Positions 43,735-53,000 of a stretch of DNA of 64,000 bases are shown in pieces. The notes below the pieces were generated by a model. It ran no database searches and was not told where the DNA came from. It saw nothing but the letters and a program-made list of their open reading frames with translations. The stretch covers positions 1-64,000 of the forward strand of contig JASJCQ010000003.1 in assembly GCA_030065915.1 (NCBI GenBank), in the 5' to 3' direction. A program made the position numbers and the translations under genes. Position 1 is the stretch's first letter, and each line of letters begins with the position of its first letter. This DNA is from Woeseiaceae bacterium. GTDB lineage: Bacteria > Pseudomonadota > Gammaproteobacteria > Steroidobacterales > Woeseiaceae.

Positions 43735-44190
43735 ATGATTAAACGACTGCTGATCGCCTCACTGATTCCCGGTCTCCTGGCCTCTCCTGTTGCGTGGTCG
43801 CAGGCCCAGGACATGGCCGCCGAACGGGCCCGAATCGCCAACCAGCGTATCCAGGTTGAAGCCGCACGAATCGCCGAAGAAGAAAAACGTCGGGCCCAGG
43901 CGGAGGCCGAGGAAGCGGCAGCCCGGGAGCGCTATGAGGAGCGCCTCGTGCAACGCGCAGAGGCCAATGCGAGGACCCCGGTTGAAGAGCAGCCGGTCAT
44001 CGAACCGATTCCTCTCGGCCCGGCTTCTTCGCCGGCACCCGTTCCTGCTCCGGTGTCTGCCTCGAATCAACCTGGACTGTCACGAATCCTCGAACAGATC
44101 AAGACGCTGGGCGAGCTGCGTGACGCGGGCTACGTCACCGACGAAGAATTCCAGCGTATCAAGTCGAAGATCCTCGACGGCGAGCTGTAA
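43735..44190 (+). CDS. Periplasmic coiled-coil protein with SHOCT domain
   Basis: A 151-aa protein. The ATG at 43735 gives a signal peptide (MIKRLLIASLIPGLLASPVA); an in-frame GTG six bases earlier is possible. Residues about 28-85 form a charged Glu/Arg/Ala coiled coil, then a Pro-rich linker. The last 35 residues are a SHOCT motif (LGELRDAGYVTDEEFQRIKS). SHOCT is a short oligomerisation module. A periplasmic location of the coil is unusual but expected from the signal. Confidence 0.75.
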   Translation: MIKRLLIASLIPGLLASPVAWSQAQDMAAERARIANQRIQVEAARIAEEEKRRAQAEAEEAAARERYEERLVQRAEANARTPVEEQPVIEPIPLGPASSPAPVPAPVSASNQPGLSRILEQIKTLGELRDAGYVTDEEFQRIKSKILDGEL

Positions 44191-44227
44191 TCGTAAGATC
44201 GCCTCCGGCACCAATTCGCAGCCCTAC

Positions 44228-46030
44228 TTACTTTATATAGCGAATATCGTCCAGGTAGAACGTGACGGGCGAGGTCCGGCCTTCGATGGAAACGAAGAAG
44301 CCTGTCTTGATGCTGGAAAGGTCGGCGCCTTTCAGCGGCACGCGATAGAGCGTCCATTCATCGGTCAGATCGACGTTCTCGACCTTCTCCATCGCAGAAT
44401 CAGGATACGCCCGATCCGTTCCCAGTAAACCGACGCCGAAGCTGATCCTTTCGCCGCCGTATTTGCCGCGAGCCCAGAACTCCAGCGCGGTGGCGCCCTC
44501 GAGATTGTAGCCACCGTCCTGGTCGCCCCAGTTACCCGACGGATGCTGCCACGCGACACCGGCCCAGTTGTAGACGCCTTCATAGCGTATACGGATGCAG
44601 TGCTCGCCGGTCTTCGGATTACCGCTGTGGTTACCGTCGACCGTCAGGGCGTCGACGTTACCCATCCAGCCGGATGGGGCCCAAGGCCCCGTGTCGAAAG
44701 TGTCATCGTAGACCGCGAGCGGCAGACGCGTGCGAGGCGTTCCTTTGACGAGCAACGGCAGGTTTGCCGTCGCCGCTTTGCCGGCTTCATCGTAGACATA
44801 GTAATAGAGGCGATAAGCGCCCGGCTCGGCCGGCATCTCGATCGTCGCCGATGCGACGCTGCTCTCGGCCACGACGCCGTCGATCTCGGCCGGCGTCGGG
44901 CGGAAATCGCCCCCGGTAAGGAAATCGTTGGTCTCGGGGAGCAGCACCCAGCGTGCCGTGATTTCGTCGCCTTCCGGATCGCTGACAGCGACTTCAACTT
45001 TCAGCGTCGTGCCCGGATCCATCTCGGCAGACCGATCGATCCTGAGCGGTTCCACTCGCGGCGCAAGGTTCTCAGGCGCGGCGCCCGACCACAATCGCGT
45101 CATCGTATCGATGGCCCCGGTCGGCGCACCGTCCGCGAGAAACATGCCGTGCCAGGTCGGCGTGCCTTCCATCTTGTGACCCCAGATGAATGCATAGCCG
45201 CCCAGGGCACGATGCGGCTGGCTCAGGATCGCTTCGTTGTACGCCCTTTCGTAGAAAGCCGCCTTGTCCGTGCTGGTTTGCTCGATCGGCGCCTCCCACG
45301 CTGTCTTCGGCATCTCCCAGGCACCGACGGCGCCGAACTCCGTCATCACGTAGGGTTTGCTGGCGCCGCCATCGTCGAGAAACTGTGGAATGACGACGGC
45401 GCCGCCGTAGGCGTTGATGCCGTGGATATCGATCGCAGGCATCTTGTTGTGCACCCAGTCGATGCGCTCGCCGTGCACGAACGTCGTGGTCGTCATCGTC
45501 GGGTGGTTGGGGTCTATCTCCTTCACCATCGCCGCGATGTCGTTCACTGCTTTCCAGATCGCCGGGTTCTCGCCGTTCTCGAAGCCCTCCATCTCGTTGC
45601 CGATACCCCAGAGGAGGACGGCGGGATGATCCTTGTAGCGCATCACGATGTCGCGCGACCGATTGAACTGGACCTCAACCTGCTTCGGGTCGTCATAGTC
45701 GAAGCCGTGACGCTCGTGGCCGAGCCAGATGCCGACGCTCACGGACAGGCCGAGCGCGTGGGCCTCATCCAGCAGGACCCGCAGATCTTCGTCGCCACGG
45801 ACATCGAGACCGTCCCAGGTGCGGATGGAGTTACCGCCGGCCTCCGCCAGCTGTGCCAGCGAATCGTGGCCGCCGGCGCCACGAATGAAATAGGGCTCGC
45901 CGCCGCGCAGCAGCTGCCAGCCCTGTTCGGTCTTCTTGAGCTCGACAGGAATCGCTTCTGCCATCGAATTCGTCCATGAAAAAAAGAACCCTGCGAGTAG
46001 CAGGGTTCTTAAGCTATTGCCGTGAAGCAT
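44228..46030 (-). CDS. Secreted GH2-like TIM-barrel glycosidase with C-terminal carbohydrate-binding module
   Basis: A 600-aa protein. From the ATG at 46030 the N-terminus is a plausible signal peptide (cleavage after SMAEA), although its codons coincide with a terminator; an alternative ATG gives a start at MAEAIPVE. Residues about 30-320 form a clan GH-A barrel: GWQLLRGGEPYFIRGAGGHD, acid/base Glu146 in WGIGNEMEGF, nucleophile Glu231 in YVMTEFGAVG. A cadherin/PKD-like domain follows (about 340-440), then a jelly-roll CBM (about 445-600). The barrel resembles that of the 1055-aa barrel protein upstream. A beta-glucan substrate is inferred from GH16 neighbours. Confidence 0.85.
   Translation of the reverse strand: MLHGNSLRTLLLAGFFFSWTNSMAEAIPVELKKTEQGWQLLRGGEPYFIRGAGGHDSLAQLAEAGGNSIRTWDGLDVRGDEDLRVLLDEAHALGLSVSVGIWLGHERHGFDYDDPKQVEVQFNRSRDIVMRYKDHPAVLLWGIGNEMEGFENGENPAIWKAVNDIAAMVKEIDPNHPTMTTTTFVHGERIDWVHNKMPAIDIHGINAYGGAVVIPQFLDDGGASKPYVMTEFGAVGAWEMPKTAWEAPIEQTSTDKAAFYERAYNEAILSQPHRALGGYAFIWGHKMEGTPTWHGMFLADGAPTGAIDTMTRLWSGAAPENLAPRVEPLRIDRSAEMDPGTTLKVEVAVSDPEGDEITARWVLLPETNDFLTGGDFRPTPAEIDGVVAESSVASATIEMPAEPGAYRLYYYVYDEAGKAATANLPLLVKGTPRTRLPLAVYDDTFDTGPWAPSGWMGNVDALTVDGNHSGNPKTGEHCIRIRYEGVYNWAGVAWQHPSGNWGDQDGGYNLEGATALEFWARGKYGGERISFGVGLLGTDRAYPDSAMEKVENVDLTDEWTLYRVPLKGADLSSIKTGFFVSIEGRTSPVTFYLDDIRYIK
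45979..46010 (-). terminator. Canonical intrinsic terminator inside the GH2-like 5' coding region
   Basis: On the minus strand an 11-bp perfect stem (AAGAACCCTGC and its complement at 45984-45994 and 46000-46010), a 5-nt loop and a run of seven T. It lies 37 bp after the stop of the lipoprotein gene at 46048, so it fits that gene's 3' end, yet it falls in codons 7-17 of the GH2-like gene. Confidence 0.85.
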
Positions 46031-46047
46031 GTGGTTGCCGGGCAGCG

Positions 46048-46833
46048 TCAGAACTCGCCCGCAACGATGACGCCATCGTCAAAGTTCGGCGGGCTGGCCG
46101 GCTGGTACGAATAACCCCACTCGAGCAGCAACTCCAATACGTTGATCGGGTCGCCGGGCACGAGCCGGCGCAGGCCCGTCGCGTCAGTGCGATACAGGTT
46201 GTCTGCCGTCAACTCGTTCAGAGGAATGGCAAAAGCCACCGGCTCGCCATCGGGGCTGGCCGCCGGGCAACACTCGAACACCGTTACCGAGCCGAAGAAG
46301 TTGTCCAGCAAAGAGCGATACGCTTTCTTCGCCTGCTCACGAATCAGCTCGTCTTCGTCCAACACGTTACTGTTTGCATCAAACAACTCGTGCAGCGCCA
46401 GTGCCGTGTAGAACTGATTTTCACCGCTCGGACGACGCGCCAGTGCGGTTGCCCACAGGTAGAAGCGCGCCTTGGCCCCGCTCGGCCCGGCCGGGATCGA
46501 GTTGAATAACTCGAACTTGTTATCCAACCCCGGGAAGTTCGGGTTGAACTCGATGATCGTCGTCGTCGCGAACGGGTTCTCCGGATCGTCGAGTACGCAG
46601 GTCTCCGGGTGGACACCGACGTCCTCGCAGGCCAGGTTCAGGACCACGTCGGTCGGCAGCGTGATTGCATTGATGGGAATACCGTCATCCGCATCTCGCT
46701 CGCCCCCGTTGCTGCATCCACCCAACACCAGGGCCGTTACGCTCAGTACCGCTGCAAACAGAAGCTTGATGCCAGCCGGCCGAGTCTCGTCTCGATTCAG
46801 TTTTGTCATTTTCATAAATCCTAGGCTTTTCAT
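46048..46833 (-). CDS. Unknown lipoprotein of the glucan locus
   Basis: A 261-aa lipoprotein (LSVTALVLGGC). The start at 46833 has AGGACAGAGC, an excellent ribosome-binding site overlapping the upstream stop; internal ATGs at 46815 and 46809 also have AGGA. The mature part contains Cys pairs (LACEDVGVHPETC, FECCPAAS) and a helical middle (FYTALALHELFDANSNVLDE, REQAKKAYRSLLDNFFGSV), and ends with INVLELLLEWGYSYQP. No family is recognised. It is 8 bp downstream of the barrel-glycosidase gene, so the two probably form one outer-membrane unit. Confidence 0.75.
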   Translation of the reverse strand: MKSLGFMKMTKLNRDETRPAGIKLLFAAVLSVTALVLGGCSNGGERDADDGIPINAITLPTDVVLNLACEDVGVHPETCVLDDPENPFATTTIIEFNPNFPGLDNKFELFNSIPAGPSGAKARFYLWATALARRPSGENQFYTALALHELFDANSNVLDEDELIREQAKKAYRSLLDNFFGSVTVFECCPAASPDGEPVAFAIPLNELTADNLYRTDATGLRRLVPGDPINVLELLLEWGYSYQPASPPNFDDGVIVAGEF

Positions 46834-46841
46834 GCTCTGTC

Positions 46842-49800
46842 CTAAAACTGGTAGGTGAAGTAAAGAATGGTCTGGAACTGGTAGTCGCCATTGACGTCGA
46901 ACAGTTCGTCACCCTCCTCGAGCGCCCGGTACTGCGCGCGAATTCCGACTCTCGTCGCGCGCTCTTCGTCCTGCACCGAGCCGAACTGAACGCCCGAGCC
47001 GCCGAGCAACATCGAGTAATCGAGCTGCCACTGGTCGCTGTATTGCAGGTTGAACTGGCGGAAGAAGTCGTACGGACCGAAAGCATCTTGCTTGTAGTAG
47101 CCCGAGAAGAAGTGCTTGCGATTCCATTCCGCACTCCAGTGGAACTCGAAGTAGTCCGCGGTGCCGTCATTCTTGCCACCCGGGTTGCCCGATGCCTGCT
47201 CGAAACCGCGCATGATGTCGAAGATGTAGCGCGCCGACGGGTTCGGGTTCATGACGATGCGGCTGGAAACGCCCCAGACGTCCTCAGCCGGGAAGCCCGT
47301 GCCGAAAGGAACGTTCTGTCCAATGGGCTCGAAGAAGAACAGGTAGGAGTCCGTAAACGTCGGGTACTCGGTATAGGTGCCGCCGATGTTGAACGCGAAC
47401 TTCGCGTCTTCACGCCAGTCGTTGTCCCAATCGTAGAACTGGGTGGCGCCGGTCGGATCGTAGGTCAGGTACAGCTCCGCCGAACGCGCCTCGCGATTGC
47501 CGAGAACGGCGAACGGGTCGGTGTCCGTATCCCTCGGCTGCGTGCCCGGCAGCAACACCCCACCCTCGATGCTCGGGAAGATCGTCGGGTTTGCATGCAC
47601 GAGGTTGTCTCGATACAGCACGCGCGGCATCAGCATATAGTCTCCGAAGCGCACGATCATGCCGGCCTCAATCTCCTGCTTGTTGCCATCGCCGGAGTTC
47701 GGCAAGCGACTCGGATCCATGACACCGAATGTGCGATGCACGGTACCGGCGTCGGCAACGAGACCCTGGTGAGTCGCTTTCACGTAGGTCTCCTGCCACG
47801 GGAACGTGACCTTGGCGCGGAAGCCGAGTGCATCCTCATTCTCGATTTCGTCGAGGAACACGTTGCCCTGCCTGTCTATGCGGTCGAAGGTCTCGTCGAT
47901 CTCCTCGGGCGCGGAAATGATGCCGCCGAGCTCGAGCTTGATGCCGTTGGGGAATTCACGCTCCGCCGTCAGCGCCGTCTGACGATTCTGCCGGACGGTC
48001 GTATCGGTCGGATCAACACCGCTGTCACGACGCGCCAGGTCCTCGGAATGAATGAAGGTCCAGTCGAAGTTGGCCCAGCGGAAGTCATACTTGAACATAA
48101 ACTTGGGGTTGGCACCCCAGTACACCTCGGGACCGATCAGGAAGGTCAGGTTCTTGAAGTCGCCCTTGCCGGTGATCTCGAGACCCTGCGGTGCTTTGGC
48201 GTTCCAGATGTCCATGCCCGGAATATCCGTTGTTTCACGCAACAATCCCCAGTGGTCGCCTTCGTAACCCCAGTGGAACCGGGACGTGTGGTAGAAGGCC
48301 TCGACATCGGCAAGTTCACCCTCGTAGGTCGCGCTAAAGTCGTAGATCTCGACCCGCTCGCGGTCGTTAAAGGTGACCGGTACATCTTCGATAACGACGA
48401 TCTCGCCCCCAACACGGGTGCGCTCGTTCGTCTGGATCGACAGAGGGCGGCCGCGATCGCCGTAGGAAAACTCCAGTGGCTGCTTGTTCGCGACGTTGCC
48501 GAGGATGTTTACCGTCATCTGGCCCTGGGTCCTGTCGTTGGGCTGGAACTCGAAATCGAGGAAGGCCATCTGGCCATCCGAGAAAGACAGTGCGTCGTCG
48601 CCTTCCTCATCGATCCGCGCTTCGTTGCCCCTTAAGACCATCTCGCCTTCAAGGCGACCGCCGGTCAGCCTGAGCCTTCGCTTGTCTTCGGCGCTTTCGG
48701 CCGCCAGCTTGCCGACCTCGCCTTTAAGGTCGAGGAGCTCGAGATTGATGCCGGCGAAGAGCTGGTCGACGCCGTCCCTGTCAAGCTCCAGCGGGCTCTT
48801 GCTGAAGATTTGCTGCATCACGTAATAGGCCGTACGCGGACGGGCTGTCGCCACCCCCTCACTGTTGCTTGGGCCGAGAGCAACGATGCCGAACCACTCC
48901 TCGTTCATGTTGTTCTGCCCCGGCGCCCAGTCAAATTCATAACCCTGGTTGGCCCACGAGGCATTCGTGTTCTGGATGTCGAGCTGCTCGATCTGCAGGT
49001 ACTTCCACCACTCATCACGCCATTCGAAGATGAAGGCGCCGATTGAGTTGCCTTCCTCGCCCATGCCGTAGGACTTCTGGTACATCTCTTCCCACTGGTC
49101 TTTAAGGATCAGCGCCTGGTTCAACTGATCTTCCTGGAAGCTGCGAGCATTGAAGGCGTCACTGCCAAACTCGAAGAACGCCACCGGCAGATCGAGCTTT
49201 TCTTCGGCTACGGCCCACAGGTCCGTGAAGCTCTTGCCGCGATAGACGTTACTGCCCAGCACATCGAGCGACGGCATCAGCTCCTGGATCAGGTCGATGT
49301 ACTGCAGGTCACCGTTGACGATCGTGAACGGCTGGTTCGGTGCGATCGCCTTACCGGCCGCGATGACTTCTTCGAAGAGGCTGTACAGGTAGCGTGCCTT
49401 GGCCGTGTTCTGCTCGCCCTCCGGCAGGTTCTCGATCTCGAAGCTGGACCATGACAGGCCATAGTTGCTCTCGTTACCGAAGGCAAACATCAGGACGCCC
49501 TTGGTGTCCTTGTAGCGCTCGACGAAGACCTGCATGTCTCGCTTGAGTACTTCGCGAGTCGCCGGATCCGAGTAGTCCGTAAACGGAACCCACTTGCCGT
49601 TGATGTTGTATCCGTAACGACCCATGAGCGGGTTGATGATGCTCATAATGCCGTGTTCTTCATAAATATAGGTCACCCACTTCGGCGGGATCATCGTGAA
49701 GGTACGGATCGTGTTGACGCCCATCTCCGCCATCAGGCCGAAATCGTAGTCCAGGATCTTGCGGATCTGGTCGTCGGACTGGCCGAACAGGTTGTACGTG

Positions 49801-50009
49801 TAGTTCTGCCCGCGCGGCGTGTAGCCCCACACGACGCCCTTCATGTAGTAGGGCTCGCCGTTCACGCGGAGCTGCCAGCCGTTCTCGTCCTTGTAGGTCG
49901 TAACGACGTCAGACTGCGCGTAACTGACTTGTGGGAGACAAAGCGCCAGCGCAAGCACGAACAACCCGAATGCGACCTTGACACGTTTCGTAAGGCTTAT
50001 TCCCGCCAT
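46842..50009 (-). CDS. GH2-like TIM-barrel glycosidase fused to an outer-membrane beta-barrel
   Basis: A 1055-aa protein. The ATG at 50009 yields a signal peptide (KVAFGLFVLALALCLPQVSY, AQ|S). Residues about 38-410 are a GH-A-type catalytic barrel: NGWQLRVNGEPYYMKGVVWG, acid/base Glu180 (FAFGNESNYG), nucleophile Glu280 (VAFFEFGSDAF). A short coiled coil (about 420-445) and a beta-sandwich-like region (about 450-545) follow. The remaining 500 residues alternate amphipathic strands with polar loops (FMFKYDFRWANFDWTFIHS, KLELGGII, YMLMPRVLYRDN, FHWSAEWNRKHFFSGYYKQD) and end in FQTILYFTYQF, a terminal Phe typical of BAM substrates. It appears to be a surface-tethered glycosidase-porin in one chain. 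Confidence 0.85.
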   Translation of the reverse strand: MAGISLTKRVKVAFGLFVLALALCLPQVSYAQSDVVTTYKDENGWQLRVNGEPYYMKGVVWGYTPRGQNYTYNLFGQSDDQIRKILDYDFGLMAEMGVNTIRTFTMIPPKWVTYIYEEHGIMSIINPLMGRYGYNINGKWVPFTDYSDPATREVLKRDMQVFVERYKDTKGVLMFAFGNESNYGLSWSSFEIENLPEGEQNTAKARYLYSLFEEVIAAGKAIAPNQPFTIVNGDLQYIDLIQELMPSLDVLGSNVYRGKSFTDLWAVAEEKLDLPVAFFEFGSDAFNARSFQEDQLNQALILKDQWEEMYQKSYGMGEEGNSIGAFIFEWRDEWWKYLQIEQLDIQNTNASWANQGYEFDWAPGQNNMNEEWFGIVALGPSNSEGVATARPRTAYYVMQQIFSKSPLELDRDGVDQLFAGINLELLDLKGEVGKLAAESAEDKRRLRLTGGRLEGEMVLRGNEARIDEEGDDALSFSDGQMAFLDFEFQPNDRTQGQMTVNILGNVANKQPLEFSYGDRGRPLSIQTNERTRVGGEIVVIEDVPVTFNDRERVEIYDFSATYEGELADVEAFYHTSRFHWGYEGDHWGLLRETTDIPGMDIWNAKAPQGLEITGKGDFKNLTFLIGPEVYWGANPKFMFKYDFRWANFDWTFIHSEDLARRDSGVDPTDTTVRQNRQTALTAEREFPNGIKLELGGIISAPEEIDETFDRIDRQGNVFLDEIENEDALGFRAKVTFPWQETYVKATHQGLVADAGTVHRTFGVMDPSRLPNSGDGNKQEIEAGMIVRFGDYMLMPRVLYRDNLVHANPTIFPSIEGGVLLPGTQPRDTDTDPFAVLGNREARSAELYLTYDPTGATQFYDWDNDWREDAKFAFNIGGTYTEYPTFTDSYLFFFEPIGQNVPFGTGFPAEDVWGVSSRIVMNPNPSARYIFDIMRGFEQASGNPGGKNDGTADYFEFHWSAEWNRKHFFSGYYKQDAFGPYDFFRQFNLQYSDQWQLDYSMLLGGSGVQFGSVQDEERATRVGIRAQYRALEEGDELFDVNGDYQFQTILYFTYQF

Positions 50010-50081
50010 AGCGATTACTCTTGTTTGATTATTTTCTTTGCAAACGTCGAAGTGTTTCATTGTCTTTATTCGCTCCCGACG

Positions 50082-53000
50082 TTAGTTAATTGTGAAAGTG
50101 ACGTTGTCAAACGAGACGTCCTGAGCGCAATCATCGAACGCAGCGCAAGCGACCTTCAACGACAGAACCAGGCCACCGCTCACATCCCATGAGCCGCCCC
50201 CTCCAGGCGCGACGAATCCCGTTCCCGCGGTTACCGTGCCTGTAACAGGCGTCCAGGTCGTGGTCGGGGAGAGTGGTGTTGGATCCCCGTTGAGGAAATT
50301 CCGGCCTCCTTCGTCCATGCCCATGCTATTCAGGAAGATCACTTCAGCAAACACGGCAGCACCGGGTTGGGTCACGGTTCCGTACAAGTCGAAAGTAACC
50401 GTGATCGTATCGCCAGCCGTTACCGTGCCTGCCGCCAGGCCCTCCTGGCTGATCACGGCATCGTTAAAGGATGCCGCAGTGCCGTCTACGATCAGCCTGG
50501 CCACAGTGCCTGTACGACCGCCCTGGCCGCTGCTGTCGGCAGCGATGGATCCGAGAGTGCCCCCAGCGTCATCAAACAGGCCCTGAGTCCAGCCGTCGAG
50601 GCTGCCGCCGTTGTCTTCGAAGTCGCCGTTGACGAGGACGGTGCTGCCACCGCCGCCGCCACCGCCACCGGTGACAACGAGTGCGACATCGTCGATGTAG
50701 ACCTCACCGGCCTCGCCGTTCAGGTCGAACAACACGCGGCTGTCGGCATCACCGAAACCGGTCGCTTCCAGGTCGAGCGAGAAGTCCTGCCAACCGGTGT
50801 TCAGGTCGACCGGAACTGAGTTATTCGAGAAGTCAGTGTTCGACGGGCCGCCCGACAAACCGATGCCTGCAATGATCGCACGCGCGGTATTGGACCTTGC
50901 CTTGAATGTCAGCGTGTAGGTCTCGTCCGGCGTGATCGCAAGCTTCTGACTGAGGTTCACCGCGAACGCCGACATCGGGTCAGGCGAAGTGATGTCGACG
51001 AAGTGCACGTTGTTGCCGCCGACGTTGACGATCCTCTCAGCCAGAATCGGATCGGTCACGCCTGCGAGCCACGGCGAAACCCCGGACTCGAAGTCGCCGT
51101 TGGTCAGCAACCCGCTGTCGTGCGCCGGGATTGCCGGGCACGCAGACGACGTCTGCTGGATGTCATCGTACTCGAAGGTCCAGTTGGCCGGCTCTGTATC
51201 TGCGGCGCCCTGGAGGCCGTTGTCAAAGATCACCGTGTAGCCCGTGACGTCGCCAGCCTCGCCGGTAAAGTCAAAGCAAAGCTCCTCCCAGGTGCCGCTG
51301 CCACTGTGCCAGACAGCGCGCTCGATATTCAGGCCTTCCAGCTTGAACGTGACGCGTACCGGCCGCGGTGAGCGAACCAGCATCGTGTAGGAGTCGCCGG
51401 CGGCAAGTGCGACAGCTCCGCCAAGGTCGTAGGTGCTTCCTCCGAACGGCTGACCCGGGAACTTCTGCATCTCGACGACTATCGCGCTGGTGTTGAGACC
51501 ACCGACATCCGGGTTTGGAACGGCAGCCGACATGCCACCATCGAAGTTGTTGAACATCGGGCTCCCCGACTCGAAGTCTACATCGCCGGGCGATCCGCCG
51601 CCGCCACCGCTGGTGGCACCGTCGACGGTCAGGCTCACGTCGTCAATATCGACCGTGCTCGCCACCGTACCGAGGTCGAACAACACCCGGCTGTCCGCAC
51701 CGCCGAAGCCGGTCGCGGTCAGGTTCAACGTGAACGTCCGCCAATCGGTCGTCACGGCAACGTCCTGTGTCACCGCCGTGAACGGGTCCACGCTCAGGCC
51801 GATACCCACAACAATATTGCGATCCACCGTCGCCCGTGCGCGGAATTCCAGGACGTAATCCTCGTCCTGCGTGATATCCAGCACCTGGCTCAGGTTCGTG
51901 TCGAACACCATGCCGCCGTCGGCCGCGTCCGCCGTGTAGAAGTTATTGGTCGCAATCGTGCCCGCATTGATCCACGGCGCCTTGTCCGTCGCACTGGTCT
52001 GGAAGTCGCCGTTCGTCAGTAGCTCGGCGCCGCCGCCACCGTCGACGGTCAGGCTCACGTCGTCAATTTCGACCGTGCTCGCCACCGTGCCGAGGTCGAA
52101 CAGCACCCGGCTGTCCGCACCGCCGAAGCCGGTCGCGGTCAGGTTCAACGTGAACGTCTGCCAATCGGTCGTCACGGCAACGTCCTGCGTCACCGCCGTG
52201 AACGGATCCACGCTCAGGCCGATACCCACAACAATATTGCGATCCACCGTCGCCCGTGCGCGGAAGGTCAGCACGTAATTCTCGTCCTGCGTGATATCCA
52301 GCACCTGGCTCAGGTTCGTGTCGAACACGGCGCCACCGTCAGCCGCGTCTGCCGTGTAGAAGTTGTTGACCGCAACGGTGCCCGCGTTGATCCAAGGCGC
52401 TTTGTCCGTCGCGCTCGCCTCGAAGTCACCGTTTGTCAGCAGCTCGCCGCCACCGGTTGGAGGAGGAGTACCGCCGCCGCCAGGTCCGACAGCAATGTCA
52501 TCGAAGTAGTAGGTCTGGGCACCGGCCATCGCGCCGGTGGCGCCAAAGTTCGGGAAAACGATGACCTTGTCGTAGGTTGCCGCCGGGTCGAAAGCGGGTG
52601 TGTCGGTCACGTTGTTGGTGAAATCGAACTGCAACGTTTCCCAGGTCATCGCCATCGTCGTCGACGTCTCTGTCTCGACGCTGATTGCGCTGGCGCCGGA
52701 GTTTTCGATCTTCAGGCGAATCGGCGTGCCGGCCATCGGCGACCAGACTCGCATGGACATGATCGTGCTCGACGCATCCAGCGGGATGACGCCCGAAGAC
52801 TCATTGGCGCCGGTCGATACGACGGTGCCGGCGAAGATATCCGCGGAGTCGGAACGATTGATCTGCAGTACATTGTTGCTCGCGTCTTCGGGATCTGCGA
52901 CGACAGAAGAATCCTCGGCGCCGCCGAAGCCACGGAGCGTGTACGTCGTGCCGGCGTCATCGAATGTCAGCGTTGTGAACGCAGCCGGGGGCGGGCCGCC

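Noticed and set aside
44543-45979. Long open frame antisense to the GH2-like gene
   Set aside because: The opposite strand encodes a clear glycosidase with signal peptide and catalytic residues; the antisense product has Arg/Val-rich composition typical of GC-rich shadow frames.
47043-48635. Long open frame antisense to the barrel-glycosidase
   Set aside because: Mirror of a well-supported coding sequence; no domain or ribosome-binding site.
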